A stretch of 64,000 bases of DNA from Acuticoccus sediminis (GTDB taxonomy: Bacteria > Pseudomonadota > Alphaproteobacteria > Rhizobiales > Amorphaceae), in NCBI RefSeq assembly GCF_003258595.1, contig NZ_QHHQ01000002.1:868001-932000 (forward strand). The letters are read 5' to 3'. Positions 53,551 through 62,210 of this stretch are shown one piece after another. Position numbers and translations under genes: made by a program. The notes under the pieces are model-generated. The model worked only from the letters and a program-made list of their open reading frames with translations, searched no databases and was not told the origin of the DNA. The first letter of the stretch is position 1; each line of letters begins with the position of its first letter.

Positions 53551-54573
53551 TCAGGCCGGGCGGTTCCGCTCCCACCCGGGGTTCACGACGTCCCGGGTGA
53601 CGCCGGCTGCGAAATGGTCGAGCAGCGTCTGCGCCGAGAAGGCGCGCATGTCGTGATAGCTCGCGGCTGAGAAGTATGCCGCGTGCGGGGTCAGGATGAG
53701 CCGTCCGTCGATCCACGCTTCGCGCTGCTGCCAGGCGGTGATCAGCGGATGCGGGTGACGCGGCGGCTCCTCGGGCAGGACGTCGAGACCGGCGGCGGCG
53801 AGGTGTCCGGACCGCAGCGCCGCCTCGAGCGCGTCGAAGTCGACCAGCGGTCCGCGCGCGATGTTGACGAGGATCGAGCCGGGCTTCATCGCCGAGAACG
53901 CGTCGGCGTCCATGATGCCGCGCGTCGCGTCCGTCAGCGGGGTGTGCAGGCTGACGACGTCCGCCTCGCCCAGCAGCGCTTCCAGGCTCTTCACCCGCCG
54001 CAGCCCGAAGCCGAGCTCGTGCCCGGAGGGAAGGAACGGGTCGTAGTAGACGACGTCCATGTCGAAGCCCTTGGCGCGGCGCGCCATGGCGGTGCCGATC
54101 CGTCCCAGCCCGATCGCTCCGAAGACCGAGCCGCGCAGGCGCCGCACCGTCGGCACGCCCGCGGCATGGAACCCGCCGACGAGATCGGCCCGGAGGCGCG
54201 CCTGGTAAGGCTCGATGCCGCGCGCCAGCGACAGCAGCAGGGCGATGCCGTGGTCGGCGACCTCGGTGGTGCCGTAGTTCGGCACGTTGGCGACGGGTAT
54301 GCCCCGCTCGCGGGCGGCGTCCACGTCGATGTTGTCGGTGCCGACTCCCACGCGCACGATGAACCGGCAGCGGTCAAGACGGTCGATGACGTCCGCCGTG
54401 AGGCGCATGTTCTTCCACTTCAGCACCGCGTCGCACGTCCGCCACGCCTCGTCAGGGATCCGGCCGGGATCGCTCTCGTCGAAGCGGCGGAAGGTGAGCG
54501 CGCGGCCGACGATGGCCTCTTCGATGTCGAGGGCGGGGACGTTGGCGTCGGGCGCGAGGACGATGGGGGTCAT
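53551..54573 (-). CDS. D-2-hydroxyacid dehydrogenase, CtBP-like
   Basis: 340 residues. VFGAIGLGRIGTAMARRAKGFDMDVVYYDP carries the NAD Rossmann fold with the acidic YDP for NAD preference. Catalytic Arg is in NIARGPLVD, Glu in LPEEPP and His in LTPHAAYFS, completing the family triad. It interconverts a 2-keto acid and its D-2-hydroxy acid. It is the last gene of the minus-strand operon after an amino-acid ABC transporter, 11 bases from the ATPase. In this HutC-linked context imidazolepyruvate/imidazolelactate is a possible substrate, but that is a guess. Confidence 0.88.
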   Translation of the reverse strand: MTPIVLAPDANVPALDIEEAIVGRALTFRRFDESDPGRIPDEAWRTCDAVLKWKNMRLTADVIDRLDRCRFIVRVGVGTDNIDVDAARERGIPVANVPNYGTTEVADHGIALLLSLARGIEPYQARLRADLVGGFHAAGVPTVRRLRGSVFGAIGLGRIGTAMARRAKGFDMDVVYYDPFLPSGHELGFGLRRVKSLEALLGEADVVSLHTPLTDATRGIMDADAFSAMKPGSILVNIARGPLVDFDALEAALRSGHLAAAGLDVLPEEPPRHPHPLITAWQQREAWIDGRLILTPHAAYFSAASYHDMRAFSAQTLLDHFAAGVTRDVVNPGWERNRPA

Positions 54574-54584
54574 CCCTTGGGATC

Positions 54585-55364
54585 CTAGAAGTCGTTGCGG
54601 GCGTGGTAGGTCTTGAGAAACTGCTGGACGCGCGGCTCGGTGCTCTCCTTCAGCACCTCCTGCGGGGTGCCGAACTGGACGATGCGCCCGCCGTCCAGGA
54701 AGGCGACGCGGTCGGCGGCGTTGGCGGCGAAACCCATCTCGTGGGTGACGACGACCATCGTCATCCCGTCGCGCGCGAGGTCGCGCATCACCTCCAGCAC
54801 CTCGCCGACGAGCTCCGGGTCGAGCGCGGAGGTGGGCTCGTCGAACAGCATCAGGTCGGGGTCCATGGAGAGCGCGCGGGCGATCGCGACGCGCTGCTGC
54901 TGGCCGCCGGAGAGAGCGCTGGGGAACGCCTTCGCCCGTGCGGAGAGGCCGACGCGGTCGAGGAGCTCCCCGGCCCGGGCCATCGCCGCGGCCTTCCCCG
55001 CGCCCTTCACGCGGATCAGCGGCTCGGCGACATTCTCCGTCGCCGTCATGTGCGGCCAGAGATTGAACTGCTGGAAGACCATGCCGATGTTTCGCCGCTC
55101 CTGCCGGAGCTGGCGTGCCGGCATCGGCCGCCGCGCGCCGTCCCGGTCGATGTAGCCGATCGTGCGGCCGTTGATCTTCACCGTGCCGCGGTTGTACGGC
55201 TCCAGGAAGTTGATGCAGCGCAGCAGCGTGGACTTGCCGGATCCGCTCGGCCCGATGAGGCAGACGACCTCGGAGCGGTTGACGGTGAGGTCGATGTCCC
55301 TGAGGACTTCCACCTCGCCGAAGCTCTTGGCGAGACCGGAGATTTCGACGACAGACGCGCTCAT
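54585..55364 (-). CDS. Polar amino-acid ABC transporter ATPase
   Basis: 259 residues from the ATG at 55364, which shares a base with the upstream permease stop; a GTG at 55367 is also possible. Walker [10 protein letters not shown] (38-46), signature LSGGQQQR, Walker [15 protein letters not shown] and switch histidine VVTHE are intact. The GLnQ/HisP/ArtP-type insert, including [10 protein letters not shown], is present. It energises uptake through the two permeases encoded just upstream. Confidence 0.95.
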   Translation of the reverse strand: MSASVVEISGLAKSFGEVEVLRDIDLTVNRSEVVCLIGPSGSGKSTLLRCINFLEPYNRGTVKINGRTIGYIDRDGARRPMPARQLRQERRNIGMVFQQFNLWPHMTATENVAEPLIRVKGAGKAAAMARAGELLDRVGLSARAKAFPSALSGGQQQRVAIARALSMDPDLMLFDEPTSALDPELVGEVLEVMRDLARDGMTMVVVTHEMGFAANAADRVAFLDGGRIVQFGTPQEVLKESTEPRVQQFLKTYHARNDF

Positions 55365-56035
55365 CACGCTTCCTTCAGGGTCAGGTGGCGGTTGAGACGG
55401 GCTTCGATGGCGCGGCCGACGACCGAGAACAGCTCGATCAACCCCCAGTAACAGATCGCCAGCATGAAGATGGACTCGAACGCCGCGAAGGTCTCGATGG
55501 ACATCTTCTGCACCTCGAACGTCAGCTCCGGCACCGTGATGATCGACAGGACCGCGGTCTCCTTGCAGACGTTGATGATCATGCTGATCATTGCCGGGAG
55601 CGCCGCGGTGAGGGCGAGCGGCAGGGTGATGCGTCGCAGGATGGCGAAGGGGTGCATCCCGAGACTGTGGGCGGCCTCGGTCTGCCCGGGCGGCACGGCG
55701 GAGAACCCGCTCCGGAAGATCTCGGCGAAGTACGCCGCGCCGTGGGCCGTCAGGACGAGGATGCCGGCCTCCATCGGGTCGAGGAAGAGCCCGATCGAGG
55801 GGCCGCCGGCGTAGACAATGAAGAGCTGCACGATGATCGGCGTGCAGCGCATGAGCTCGATGTAGGCGCGCACGCCCATGCGGACCGGGCGCAGGCGCGA
55901 GGCGCCCAGCAGCGCCAGGACGAGGCCGAGGAGGATGCCGAGGACCGACGAGACGACCCAGGCGAAGAGCGTCATCAGAAGGCCGTGGCCGATCGCCGGC
56001 AGGTAGTCGACGACGACGCTGGGATCGAGGGTCAT
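55364..56035 (-). CDS. Polar amino-acid ABC transporter permease (2nd)
   Basis: 223 residues with five to six membrane segments. The EAA-type loop ([26 protein letters not shown]) is the ATPase contact and [11 protein letters not shown] is the HisMQ-family N-terminal motif. It pairs with the permease encoded one base upstream (56037-56690). The stop overlaps the ATPase start (TGATG). Confidence 0.93.
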   Translation of the reverse strand: MTLDPSVVVDYLPAIGHGLLMTLFAWVVSSVLGILLGLVLALLGASRLRPVRMGVRAYIELMRCTPIIVQLFIVYAGGPSIGLFLDPMEAGILVLTAHGAAYFAEIFRSGFSAVPPGQTEAAHSLGMHPFAILRRITLPLALTAALPAMISMIINVCKETAVLSIITVPELTFEVQKMSIETFAAFESIFMLAICYWGLIELFSVVGRAIEARLNRHLTLKEA

Positions 56036-56036
56036 C

Positions 56037-56690
56037 TCAGGCCACCCCGCGGGAGAACTTGCGCTCGATGGCCCGCCCGCCGGCGGCGACGGCGAGGTTC
56101 GTCACGAGATAGAGCGCGGCGGCGGCGAGGTAGAACTCCATCGGCCGGAACGTGGATGCGGCGAAGCCCTGCGCGACGCGCGTCAGCTCCGTCAGCCCGA
56201 CCACCGAGATCAGGGACGACGCCTTCACGAGCAGGATGAACTCGCTGGTGATGGAGGGCATCGCGATGCGCACCATCTGCGGCAGCAGGATGGTCTGCCA
56301 GATCGTCACCGGGTCATAGCCGAAGGCTCTCGCCGCCTCGATCTGTCCGCTCGGAATCGCGGCGAGCGAGCCGCGCAGGATCTCGGCGATGTAGGCGCCG
56401 CCGACCAGGCCGAGCGCGCCGATCGCCGACGCCGGGGCCGACAGGTCGATCCCGACGAACGGCAGAAAATTGTAGAAAAGGAGCATCTGCACGAGCAGCG
56501 GAACGCCGCGGAAGAAGCTCACGTAGACCTTGGCCAGCACCACGAGGAGGGGCAGCCCGGTCCAGCGCGTGACGGCGATCAAGAGGCCGATCGCGCAACC
56601 GACCAGCGTGCCCGCCAGTGAGACGTAAAGCGTGACGCCCAGACCGCGAAGCAGGAACGGGATCGCGGTCAGCCAATCTTGTACGCTCAT
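56037..56690 (-). CDS. Polar amino-acid ABC transporter permease (1st)
   Basis: 217 residues, five to six membrane segments. FFRGVPLLVQMLLFYNFLP and the EAA loop IPSGQIEAARAFGYDPVTIWQTILLP define the HisQ/ArtQ-type permease family. It lies 39 bases after the binding-protein gene and one base before the second permease, in the same operon. Confidence 0.93.
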   Translation of the reverse strand: MSVQDWLTAIPFLLRGLGVTLYVSLAGTLVGCAIGLLIAVTRWTGLPLLVVLAKVYVSFFRGVPLLVQMLLFYNFLPFVGIDLSAPASAIGALGLVGGAYIAEILRGSLAAIPSGQIEAARAFGYDPVTIWQTILLPQMVRIAMPSITSEFILLVKASSLISVVGLTELTRVAQGFAASTFRPMEFYLAAAALYLVTNLAVAAGGRAIERKFSRGVA

Positions 56691-56729
56691 CGGCGCGGCA
56701 CCTGTCGGTCGCGGGAGGTCGGTCGGGGA

Positions 56730-57560
56730 TCAGAGGTCCGGGACGGGCATCGCGTCCGGCAGATCCTCGGTCTTGCCGAACCACTTCATCTGGATCTCGG
56801 CCATCCGGCCGTCGGCCTTCATGGCCTCCAGCGCGGCGGACACGGCCTCGATCAGGCTCTGGTCCTCGGGATCCTTGCGGGTGACCCAGCCGTAGTAGTT
56901 CGGCTTGCCGAACGGCGGCTCGACGACCTCGAGCTGGTCCGGGCGCTGCACCGAGGCGTAGGAGACGTTCGGCAGCGACGACGCGCCGGCGTCGAGACGG
57001 CCGTTGGCGACGTCGGCGTAGACCGACAGCATGTCGGAGTATTCGCGGATGTTGATCGGCTCGGGCAGCGTCTCGGAGTAGGCTGCGACCTGCTTCTGCG
57101 AGGAGCTCGCCTTGAGGACGCCGACGGTCTTGCCCGCGAGGTCCTCCGGCTTCTGGACCTCATCGTTGCCCTTGCGCTTCACGAACGCGTTGCCGGAATA
57201 GGCGATGGGGCTCGAGAAGGCGTAGCGCTCCATGCGCGCCTGCGAGGCGTTGAGCGGTGCGCCGACGAAGTCGTACTTGCCCGCCTCGAGGCCGGGCAGG
57301 ACGCTGGTCCACGGCAGGTCCACATACTCGACCTCGACGCCGAGTTCCTTGCCGACCTCGTCGAGGAGGTCCTTGTCGACGCCGGTGTACTCGCCGTTCT
57401 CCTTGAAGTCGAAGGGCGGGAACTGCATCTCGGTGGCGACGACCAGCTTGCCGGCGGCCTGGATGTCCGCGAGCGTGTCGGCGTGGGCGGGTGCTGCGAA
57501 GGCGAGGCCCAGGGCGAGGGCCGCCACGGCCGGCAGCTGCATCAACGTCTCGATCCTCAA
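56730..57560 (-). CDS. Amino-acid ABC transporter periplasmic binding protein
   Basis: 276 residues from a TTG at 57560, chosen because GGAG lies six bases upstream; an ATG at 57542 would shorten the signal by six residues. The signal peptide ends at AHA. The mature part is a bacterial SBP_3 protein: LVVATEMQFPPFDFKENGEYTGVDKDLLDEVGKELG, FVGAPLNASQARMERYAFS and LAGKTVGVLKASSSQK. The ligand contacts are not readable. The operon begins with HutC-linked CoA-transferase and CitE-like genes, so histidine, urocanate or a derivative is plausible. Confidence 0.92.
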   Translation of the reverse strand: MRIETLMQLPAVAALALGLAFAAPAHADTLADIQAAGKLVVATEMQFPPFDFKENGEYTGVDKDLLDEVGKELGVEVEYVDLPWTSVLPGLEAGKYDFVGAPLNASQARMERYAFSSPIAYSGNAFVKRKGNDEVQKPEDLAGKTVGVLKASSSQKQVAAYSETLPEPINIREYSDMLSVYADVANGRLDAGASSLPNVSYASVQRPDQLEVVEPPFGKPNYYGWVTRKDPEDQSLIEAVSAALEAMKADGRMAEIQMKWFGKTEDLPDAMPVPDL

Positions 57561-57597
57561 TGTGATCTCCTGATCCGGTATGGACGATGGGTGCGTG

Positions 57598-58497
57598 TCA
57601 TCGTGAGGCGCCGGACTTCAGGCCGATCTGCCTCAGGCGATCCTGGACCGCGCGGGCGCGGACGATGGCGGGCGCGTCGATCATGCGGCCGTCGAGGGCG
57701 AAGGCGCCACGTCCCTCGCGCTCGGCGGCCTCGTGGGCGGCGAGGATGGCCTCGGCGCGCGCGGCCTCGTCGTCGCTCGGCGTGAACGCGGCGTTGAGGG
57801 GGGCCACCTGGCTTGGGTGGATGCAGGGCGCGCCGTCGAAACCGAAGCGGCGGGAGCGGGACGCGAGCGCGGCGAAGCCGTGCGTGTCTCCGTAGTCGGC
57901 GATGGTGTCGAGGGTGCCGAGGGCGAGCCGGCGGTGCCGGTGCGCGGCGAAGATCACCTGCTGCTTGGGCCCCGCGAGCGTCGCTTCCGACGCGTCGATG
58001 CCGGCGTCGGTCGCGAAGTCCTCGTCGCCGAGGCTGAGGGCGGCCACCCTCGGGTGCGCTTCGGCGATGGAGGTGGCGAGGGCGAGCGCGGCGACGGTCT
58101 CGACGAGGACGATGAACCGCAGGTGCCCGTGGGGGATCGACCGCTCGCGCTCCAGCGCGTCCACCGCTTCGGCGATGAGCAGGACATGGTCGGCGGAGCG
58201 GATCTTGGGCAGGCAGACCGCGTCGACCCCCGGACGGACGGCGGCTTCGAGGTCGGCGGCGAGCGTCCTGAGATCCGCGTTGACGCGTACGACGACGTCG
58301 CTCCCGCTGGCCCCCACCGCCTCGACCGCGCCGGGAAGGGCGGCGCGGGCGTCGGCCTTGCGGTCAGGCGGGATGGAATCCTCGAGGTCGAGGATGACGG
58401 CGTCCGCGCCACGCCGCGCCGCGCTGGCGACGAACCGCTCCGACGTGACGGGGACGTAGAGCAGCGAGCGCCAGAGGGGCGGGACGGCGTTTGTCAC
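57598..58497 (-). CDS. HpcH/HpaI aldolase family CitE-like lyase
   Basis: 299 residues from a GTG at 58497 that overlaps the CoA-transferase stop (GTGA). N-terminal RSLLYVPVTSERF, VILDLEDSIPPDRK (34-47, acidic metal residues), VVVRVN, IVLVETV and LGDEDFATDAGID are the CitE/citramalyl-CoA or malyl-CoA lyase pattern. The protein probably splits a 3-hydroxyacyl-CoA into acetyl-CoA and a keto acid. Coupled to a CaiB CoA-transferase it forms an activate-and-cleave pair. Confidence 0.9.
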   Translation of the reverse strand: MTNAVPPLWRSLLYVPVTSERFVASAARRGADAVILDLEDSIPPDRKADARAALPGAVEAVGASGSDVVVRVNADLRTLAADLEAAVRPGVDAVCLPKIRSADHVLLIAEAVDALERERSIPHGHLRFIVLVETVAALALATSIAEAHPRVAALSLGDEDFATDAGIDASEATLAGPKQQVIFAAHRHRRLALGTLDTIADYGDTHGFAALASRSRRFGFDGAPCIHPSQVAPLNAAFTPSDDEAARAEAILAAHEAAEREGRGAFALDGRMIDAPAIVRARAVQDRLRQIGLKSGASR

Positions 58498-59765
58498 TGC
58501 GCGGCGGCCCCGTCGGACGCGGCGCCGCGGGGGGCGAGGATCACGCCGTCGCCGGCGAGGCGGTCGATCTCCGCGTCGGCGAAGCCGAGGTCCGCCAGCA
58601 CCTCGCGGCTGTGCTCGCCGTGGCCGGGGGCAGGGGTCCGGAGGCTGCCCGCCGTCCCCGACAGGCGCGGCACAACGTTGTGCATCGCGATCCGGCCGAG
58701 GTCGGCATCCGGCAGGTCGACCACCGCCTCGCGTTCCAGGACGTGCGGGTCGGTGACCACCTGGTCGACGTCGTAGACCGGCGCAACCGTGACGTCGGCC
58801 GCCTTGAAGAGGGCGAGCACGGTCCCGAGGTCGCGCGCGGCGATGAACTCGGCGACCGGGGCCTCGCACGCCTCCGCGTTCCGGAGGCGCGCTGCGCCAG
58901 TGGCGAAGCGGGGATCCTCGATCATGTCGGCCCGGCCGATGGTGCGGAAGAGGCGCTCCACCATCGACTGCATCGGCGCAGACAGGGACACCCAGCGCCC
59001 GTCGAGCGTGCGGAAGACGTTGCGGGGAGAGGCGATCTCCGAGCGGCTGCCGTCTCGTCGGGGGAGGCGCCCGGTCTGGCGGTAGGTTTCCGCCTGCGGG
59101 CCGAGCAGCGTCATCGTCGTCTCGAGGAGGCTGAGGTCGACGACCTGCCCGCCGCCCTCGGCGGTTCGGGCCTGCAGCGCCACCATGGTGGCGTAGGCGC
59201 CGTAGATGCCGCACACGAGGTCGGAGAGGGCGAGTGGCGGGAGGATCGGCGGCCGGTCCTCGAAGCCGAGGCGGGTCGCGAGGCCGGAGAGGCCCTCCAC
59301 CAGCGTACCGTAGCCGGGCATCGACCTGTAAGGCCCGGTCTGCCCGTAGCCGGAGATCCGCACGACGACGAGCCGCGGGTTGAGGGCGAGGAGGGCGTCA
59401 GGCGCCAGCCCCATCTTCTCCAGCGTCCCGGGGCGGAAATTCTCGATGAAGACGTCGGCTTCGGCGATCAGCCGCTTCAGGATCCCCATGCCGTCCGGCT
59501 GCCTCAGGTCCACGGCGAGGCTGCGCTTGTTGCGGCAGTAGACCTTCCAGAACAGCGGCTGTCCCTCGACCGTCCAGTCGCGCAGCGGATCGGCATTGGC
59601 GACGCCCTCGATCTTCAGGACGTCCGCCCCGAAGTCCGCGAGCTGGAGGCTCAGCATGTTGCCGGCGACGAGGCGGGAGAGGTCCAGGACCTTGAGGCCG
59701 GTCAGGGGACCGGTCTCGTCCGGAGTGAAGGGTCTGGAGGCGAACATGGGGCGATCGGTGAGCAT
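58494..59765 (-). CDS. CaiB/BaiF family CoA-transferase
   Basis: 423 residues from the ATG at 59765; an ATG at 59747 (MFASRPF) is the alternative and neither has a strong ribosome binding site. Type III CoA-transferase features: LKVLDLSRLVAGNMLSLQLADFGADVLKIE, CRNKRSLAVDLRQPDG, DVFIENFRPGTLEKMGL with the catalytic-type Asp region, and VRISGYGQTGPYRSMPGYG. It transfers CoA to a carboxylic acid, probably the substrate later cut by the CitE-like or HMG-CoA-lyase-like protein. A HutC-type operator lies eight bases upstream. It is the first gene of a seven-gene minus-strand operon ending with the D-2-hydroxyacid dehydrogenase. Confidence 0.92.
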   Translation of the reverse strand: MLTDRPMFASRPFTPDETGPLTGLKVLDLSRLVAGNMLSLQLADFGADVLKIEGVANADPLRDWTVEGQPLFWKVYCRNKRSLAVDLRQPDGMGILKRLIAEADVFIENFRPGTLEKMGLAPDALLALNPRLVVVRISGYGQTGPYRSMPGYGTLVEGLSGLATRLGFEDRPPILPPLALSDLVCGIYGAYATMVALQARTAEGGGQVVDLSLLETTMTLLGPQAETYRQTGRLPRRDGSRSEIASPRNVFRTLDGRWVSLSAPMQSMVERLFRTIGRADMIEDPRFATGAARLRNAEACEAPVAEFIAARDLGTVLALFKAADVTVAPVYDVDQVVTDPHVLEREAVVDLPDADLGRIAMHNVVPRLSGTAGSLRTPAPGHGEHSREVLADLGFADAEIDRLAGDGVILAPRGAASDGAAAQ

Positions 59766-59772
59766 TTCTACA

Positions 59773-59791
59773 ATTATGTATATACAATAAT
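59773..59791. promoter_or_regulatory. HutC-like operator, near-perfect palindrome
   Basis: ATTATGTATATACAATAAT contains TGTA-TA-TACA, the exact HutC recognition pattern, inside a larger near-palindrome. It lies directly before the CoA-transferase start and 62 bases before the HMG-CoA-lyase-like start, so it can control both. Confidence 0.75.
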
Positions 59792-59852
59792 GAGGGGGCT
59801 GTCTATACATCCGATCCGGATTTCAGTCGGTTGCGGATGCAGGATCGGTGCC

Positions 59853-60818
59853 ATGGCGGACTATCCCAAGCATATACATATCATGGAGGTCGGGCCGCGG
59901 GACGGACTCCAGATGGAGGCCCGCTGCCTCTCCGTCGCCGAGAAGGTTGCCCTCATCGACATGCTGGCGGACGCAGGGCTGACCGAGATCGAGGTCGGCT
60001 CGTTCGTCCATCCGGCACGCGTGCCGCAGATGGCGGACACCGATGCGGTGTTCGCGGCGCTGAGCCGCCGGGAGGGCGTCGACTACCGCGCGCTGTGGCT
60101 GAACCTGCGCGGACTGGAACGCGCCGTCGCGGCCGGTGCGGACATCACCGCAAAGCTCTCCATCGCGACCAGCGAAACGTTCAGCCGCAGGAACGTCGGC
60201 CGCTCGTTCGAGGAGAGCCTCGCGGCCATGCCGGACTGGCTGGAGGTCTACGCGGCGCACGGTCTGCGCGACGTTTCCCTCGGAGTCATGACGGCGTTCG
60301 GCTGCACCTACGAGGGGCATGTTCCCGAAGGACGGACCGTGGCGATGATCGCGCGGGTGGCCGAGCGACTGGACGCGCAAGGGTTCCGCCTCGCCGAGGT
60401 CGACCTTGCCGACACCACCGGCTGGGGCAACCCGCTCCAAGTCAGCCGCGTGGTCGGGGCGATCCGGGAGCGATGGCCGGAACTCCCCATCAAGCTCCAC
60501 CTGCACGACACGCGCGGCTGCGGCATCGCCAACGCGATCGCCGGTCTGGCACTGGGGGTCGATCGGTTCGACGCGTCGATCGGCGGTCTCGGCGGCTGTC
60601 CCTTCGCGGGCCTCAAGGGGGCGGCGGGTAACATCGCCACCGAGGACTTCGCCTTCGTCTGCTCCGAGATGGGCATCGAGACTGGGCTCGATCCCGACGC
60701 GCTCGCCGCAGCGGCACGCCATGCCGAGACGCTCGTCGGCCGCCCGCTGCCGGGCAAGGTGTTCCGGGCCGGCCATCGCCGGCCCACGGCCTCGACCGTG
60801 ACGAGTGCGTCGGGGTGA
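59853..60818 (+). CDS. HMG-CoA lyase-like enzyme
   Basis: 321 residues from the ATG at 59853. KHIHIMEVGPRDGLQ (6-20) is the family opening, with Arg15/Asp16 catalytic. DVSLGVMTAFGCTYEG, HLHDTRGCGIANAI (metal histidines) and the GGLGGCPFAGLKGAAGNIATED loop with its catalytic Cys are intact. It belongs to the DRE-TIM metallolyase group and splits a 3-hydroxy-3-methylglutaryl-CoA-type thioester to acetyl-CoA and a keto acid. It is divergent from the CaiB CoA-transferase across a HutC-like operator, suggesting a shared pathway. A second HutC-like sequence overlaps codons 6-11. Confidence 0.93.
   Translation: MADYPKHIHIMEVGPRDGLQMEARCLSVAEKVALIDMLADAGLTEIEVGSFVHPARVPQMADTDAVFAALSRREGVDYRALWLNLRGLERAVAAGADITAKLSIATSETFSRRNVGRSFEESLAAMPDWLEVYAAHGLRDVSLGVMTAFGCTYEGHVPEGRTVAMIARVAERLDAQGFRLAEVDLADTTGWGNPLQVSRVVGAIRERWPELPIKLHLHDTRGCGIANAIAGLALGVDRFDASIGGLGGCPFAGLKGAAGNIATEDFAFVCSEMGIETGLDPDALAAAARHAETLVGRPLPGKVFRAGHRRPTASTVTSASG
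59868..59885. promoter_or_regulatory. HutC-like site inside the HMG-CoA-lyase-like gene
   Basis: AAGCATATACATATCATG; on minus ATATGTATATGC, matching TGTA-N2-TACA at six of eight positions. It covers codons 6-11 of the lyase gene and uses an ATA isoleucine codon, uncommon in this GC-rich sequence. It could be an accessory site 95 bases from the main operator. Weaker than the other sites. Confidence 0.4.
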
Positions 60819-60834
60819 GGGGCCGCTCGGCCCC
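60819..60834. terminator. Hairpin between convergent lyase and aminotransferase genes
   Basis: GGGGCC-GCTC-GGCCCC is a perfect six-base-pair stem, directly after the lyase stop and 34 bases from the aminotransferase stop. Likely a bidirectional terminator. Confidence 0.45.
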
Positions 60835-60868
60835 GTCTCCGCGGCGCGGCTCGGCCCGTCGCCGGGTG

Positions 60869-61990
60869 TCAGCCGGCGGCGACGCGGGCGCTGTCGAACG
60901 CGGCCAGAAAGGCGTCCGTGTCCTCCGGGCGCCCTGCGGTGACACGCATGAAGGTGGTGTAGCCGGCTTCGCCCCAGGGCTTCACGATCACCCCCTCCCG
61001 CAGCAGCGCGGCCGCCAGCGGGGCGGAGTCCCGGCCCGTGTCGAAGAAGACGAAATTCGCTTCCGAGCGTGCCACCCACAGCCCCCGCTCGCGCAGCGCC
61101 GCCGCCATCCGGTCCCGCTCGGCCCTGATCCTGCCCACCGACGCGCGCATCCACGCCTCGTCGTGGAGGGCGGCGACGGCGGCGTTCTGTGCCGCCACGT
61201 TCACGTTGAACGGAGTGAGCGCCAGCCGCATGAACTGCGCGATGGCGGCGCTCGACGCGACCCCGTAGCCGATGCGCAGGCCCGCGAGGCCGTGGGCCTT
61301 GGAAAAGGTCCGCAGGGTGACGAAGTCCACCCCCGCCTCGGTGGCGAGGGCCAGGCTGTCGAACGCGTCCTCGTCGCGGCGGAACTCGGCATAGGCCTCG
61401 TCGAACACGAAGAGCGTGCCCGGCCGCACTGCCGCGAGGAGGCGGTGCAAGGCATCGCGCGACAGCGTCGTCCCGACAGGGTTCGACGGCGAGCTCAGGA
61501 AGACGAGCCGTGGCGCCTCGTCCATGGCTTCGGTCAGCCGCCCGATGTCGAACTCCAGGGCGCCGGTCATCGGCACCTTGGTGACGTCGGCGCCTTCGGC
61601 CAGCGGCTCGATCTCATGCAGGCCGAAGCCCGGCGTGACCGTCAGCACGCCGGCCCCCGGCTGCAGGAATGCGCGCGACAGGGCGGCGATCAGCGTTTCG
61701 GAGCCGTTGCCGACGACGATGCGGTCCTCGTCGACACCGTGATGGTCCGCGATGGCGCGGCGCAGCGTGTCCGACCGCCCTTCCGGATAGCGCCACGCCT
61801 CGGCGGCGATCCGTTGCAGCTCGGTGATCGCCGCCGGCGACGGGCCGTAGGGGTTCTCGTTGCTGGCGAGGCGGACGAGCCGCTTGCCGCCGCTCAGACG
61901 GCTCGCCTCGGCGTCCGACAGACCGGCATTGTAGGCGGGGAGGGTCGCGAAGTGGGGATTGGAGCGCAGCGTCGCGGGCGAAGTCGGCAT
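60869..61990 (-). CDS. HisC-like PLP aminotransferase
   Basis: 373 residues from the ATG at 61990 (MPTSPATLRSNP); a TTG at 62029 reads through the operator and is rejected. Type I aminotransferase features: LASNENPYGPSP, VVGNGSETLIAALSRA, LSSPSNPVGTT, FDEAYAEF, and the PLP lysine in FSKAHGLAGLRIGYG. It is of the histidinol-phosphate aminotransferase branch, which transaminates histidinol phosphate, aromatic amino acids or histidine. An isolated copy under a HutC-like operator suggests a catabolic role, such as conversion of histidine to imidazolepyruvate, rather than biosynthesis. Confidence 0.88.
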   Translation of the reverse strand: MPTSPATLRSNPHFATLPAYNAGLSDAEASRLSGGKRLVRLASNENPYGPSPAAITELQRIAAEAWRYPEGRSDTLRRAIADHHGVDEDRIVVGNGSETLIAALSRAFLQPGAGVLTVTPGFGLHEIEPLAEGADVTKVPMTGALEFDIGRLTEAMDEAPRLVFLSSPSNPVGTTLSRDALHRLLAAVRPGTLFVFDEAYAEFRRDEDAFDSLALATEAGVDFVTLRTFSKAHGLAGLRIGYGVASSAAIAQFMRLALTPFNVNVAAQNAAVAALHDEAWMRASVGRIRAERDRMAAALRERGLWVARSEANFVFFDTGRDSAPLAAALLREGVIVKPWGEAGYTTFMRVTAGRPEDTDAFLAAFDSARVAAG

Positions 61991-62004
61991 GGCGATTTCC
62001 GGCA

Positions 62005-62020
62005 AGATATGTATATATCT
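62005..62020. promoter_or_regulatory. HutC-like operator before the aminotransferase gene
   Basis: AGATATGTATATATCT has perfect outer arms (AGATAT/ATATCT) and contains TGTATATA, close to TGTA-N2-TACA. It lies 15 bases before the ATG at 61990, a repressor position. Confidence 0.6.
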
Positions 62021-62120
62021 ATTCCGCAATTGCGCCGGGGGTCAATCGAGGGTGTCGCGGACCGTCCCGCAGGCTCGATGGCATACAAATGATTGCCGTT
62101 GCGCCACCGACAGAACGCTG

Positions 62121-62141
62121 CTCATGTGTGTACATAATGAG
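62121..62141. promoter_or_regulatory. HutC-like autoregulatory site
   Basis: An inverted repeat with outer arms CTCAT/ATGAG around GTGTGTACATA. The inner TGTG-TG-TACA differs by one base from TGTA-N2-TACA. It lies 69 bases before the hutC start and 130 bases from the divergent aminotransferase start. Confidence 0.55.
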
Positions 62142-62210
62142 ACGAAGGGCGCGGCCGGCGCGGCCGAAGGCCGAAATGGGAGGCGAGGTGCCGACACTCG
62201 AGCTGACACC

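Noticed and set aside
62124-62210. Alternative hutC start at ATG 62124
   Set aside because: It would add a glycine/arginine-rich leader unlike HutC proteins and lies inside the probable operator.
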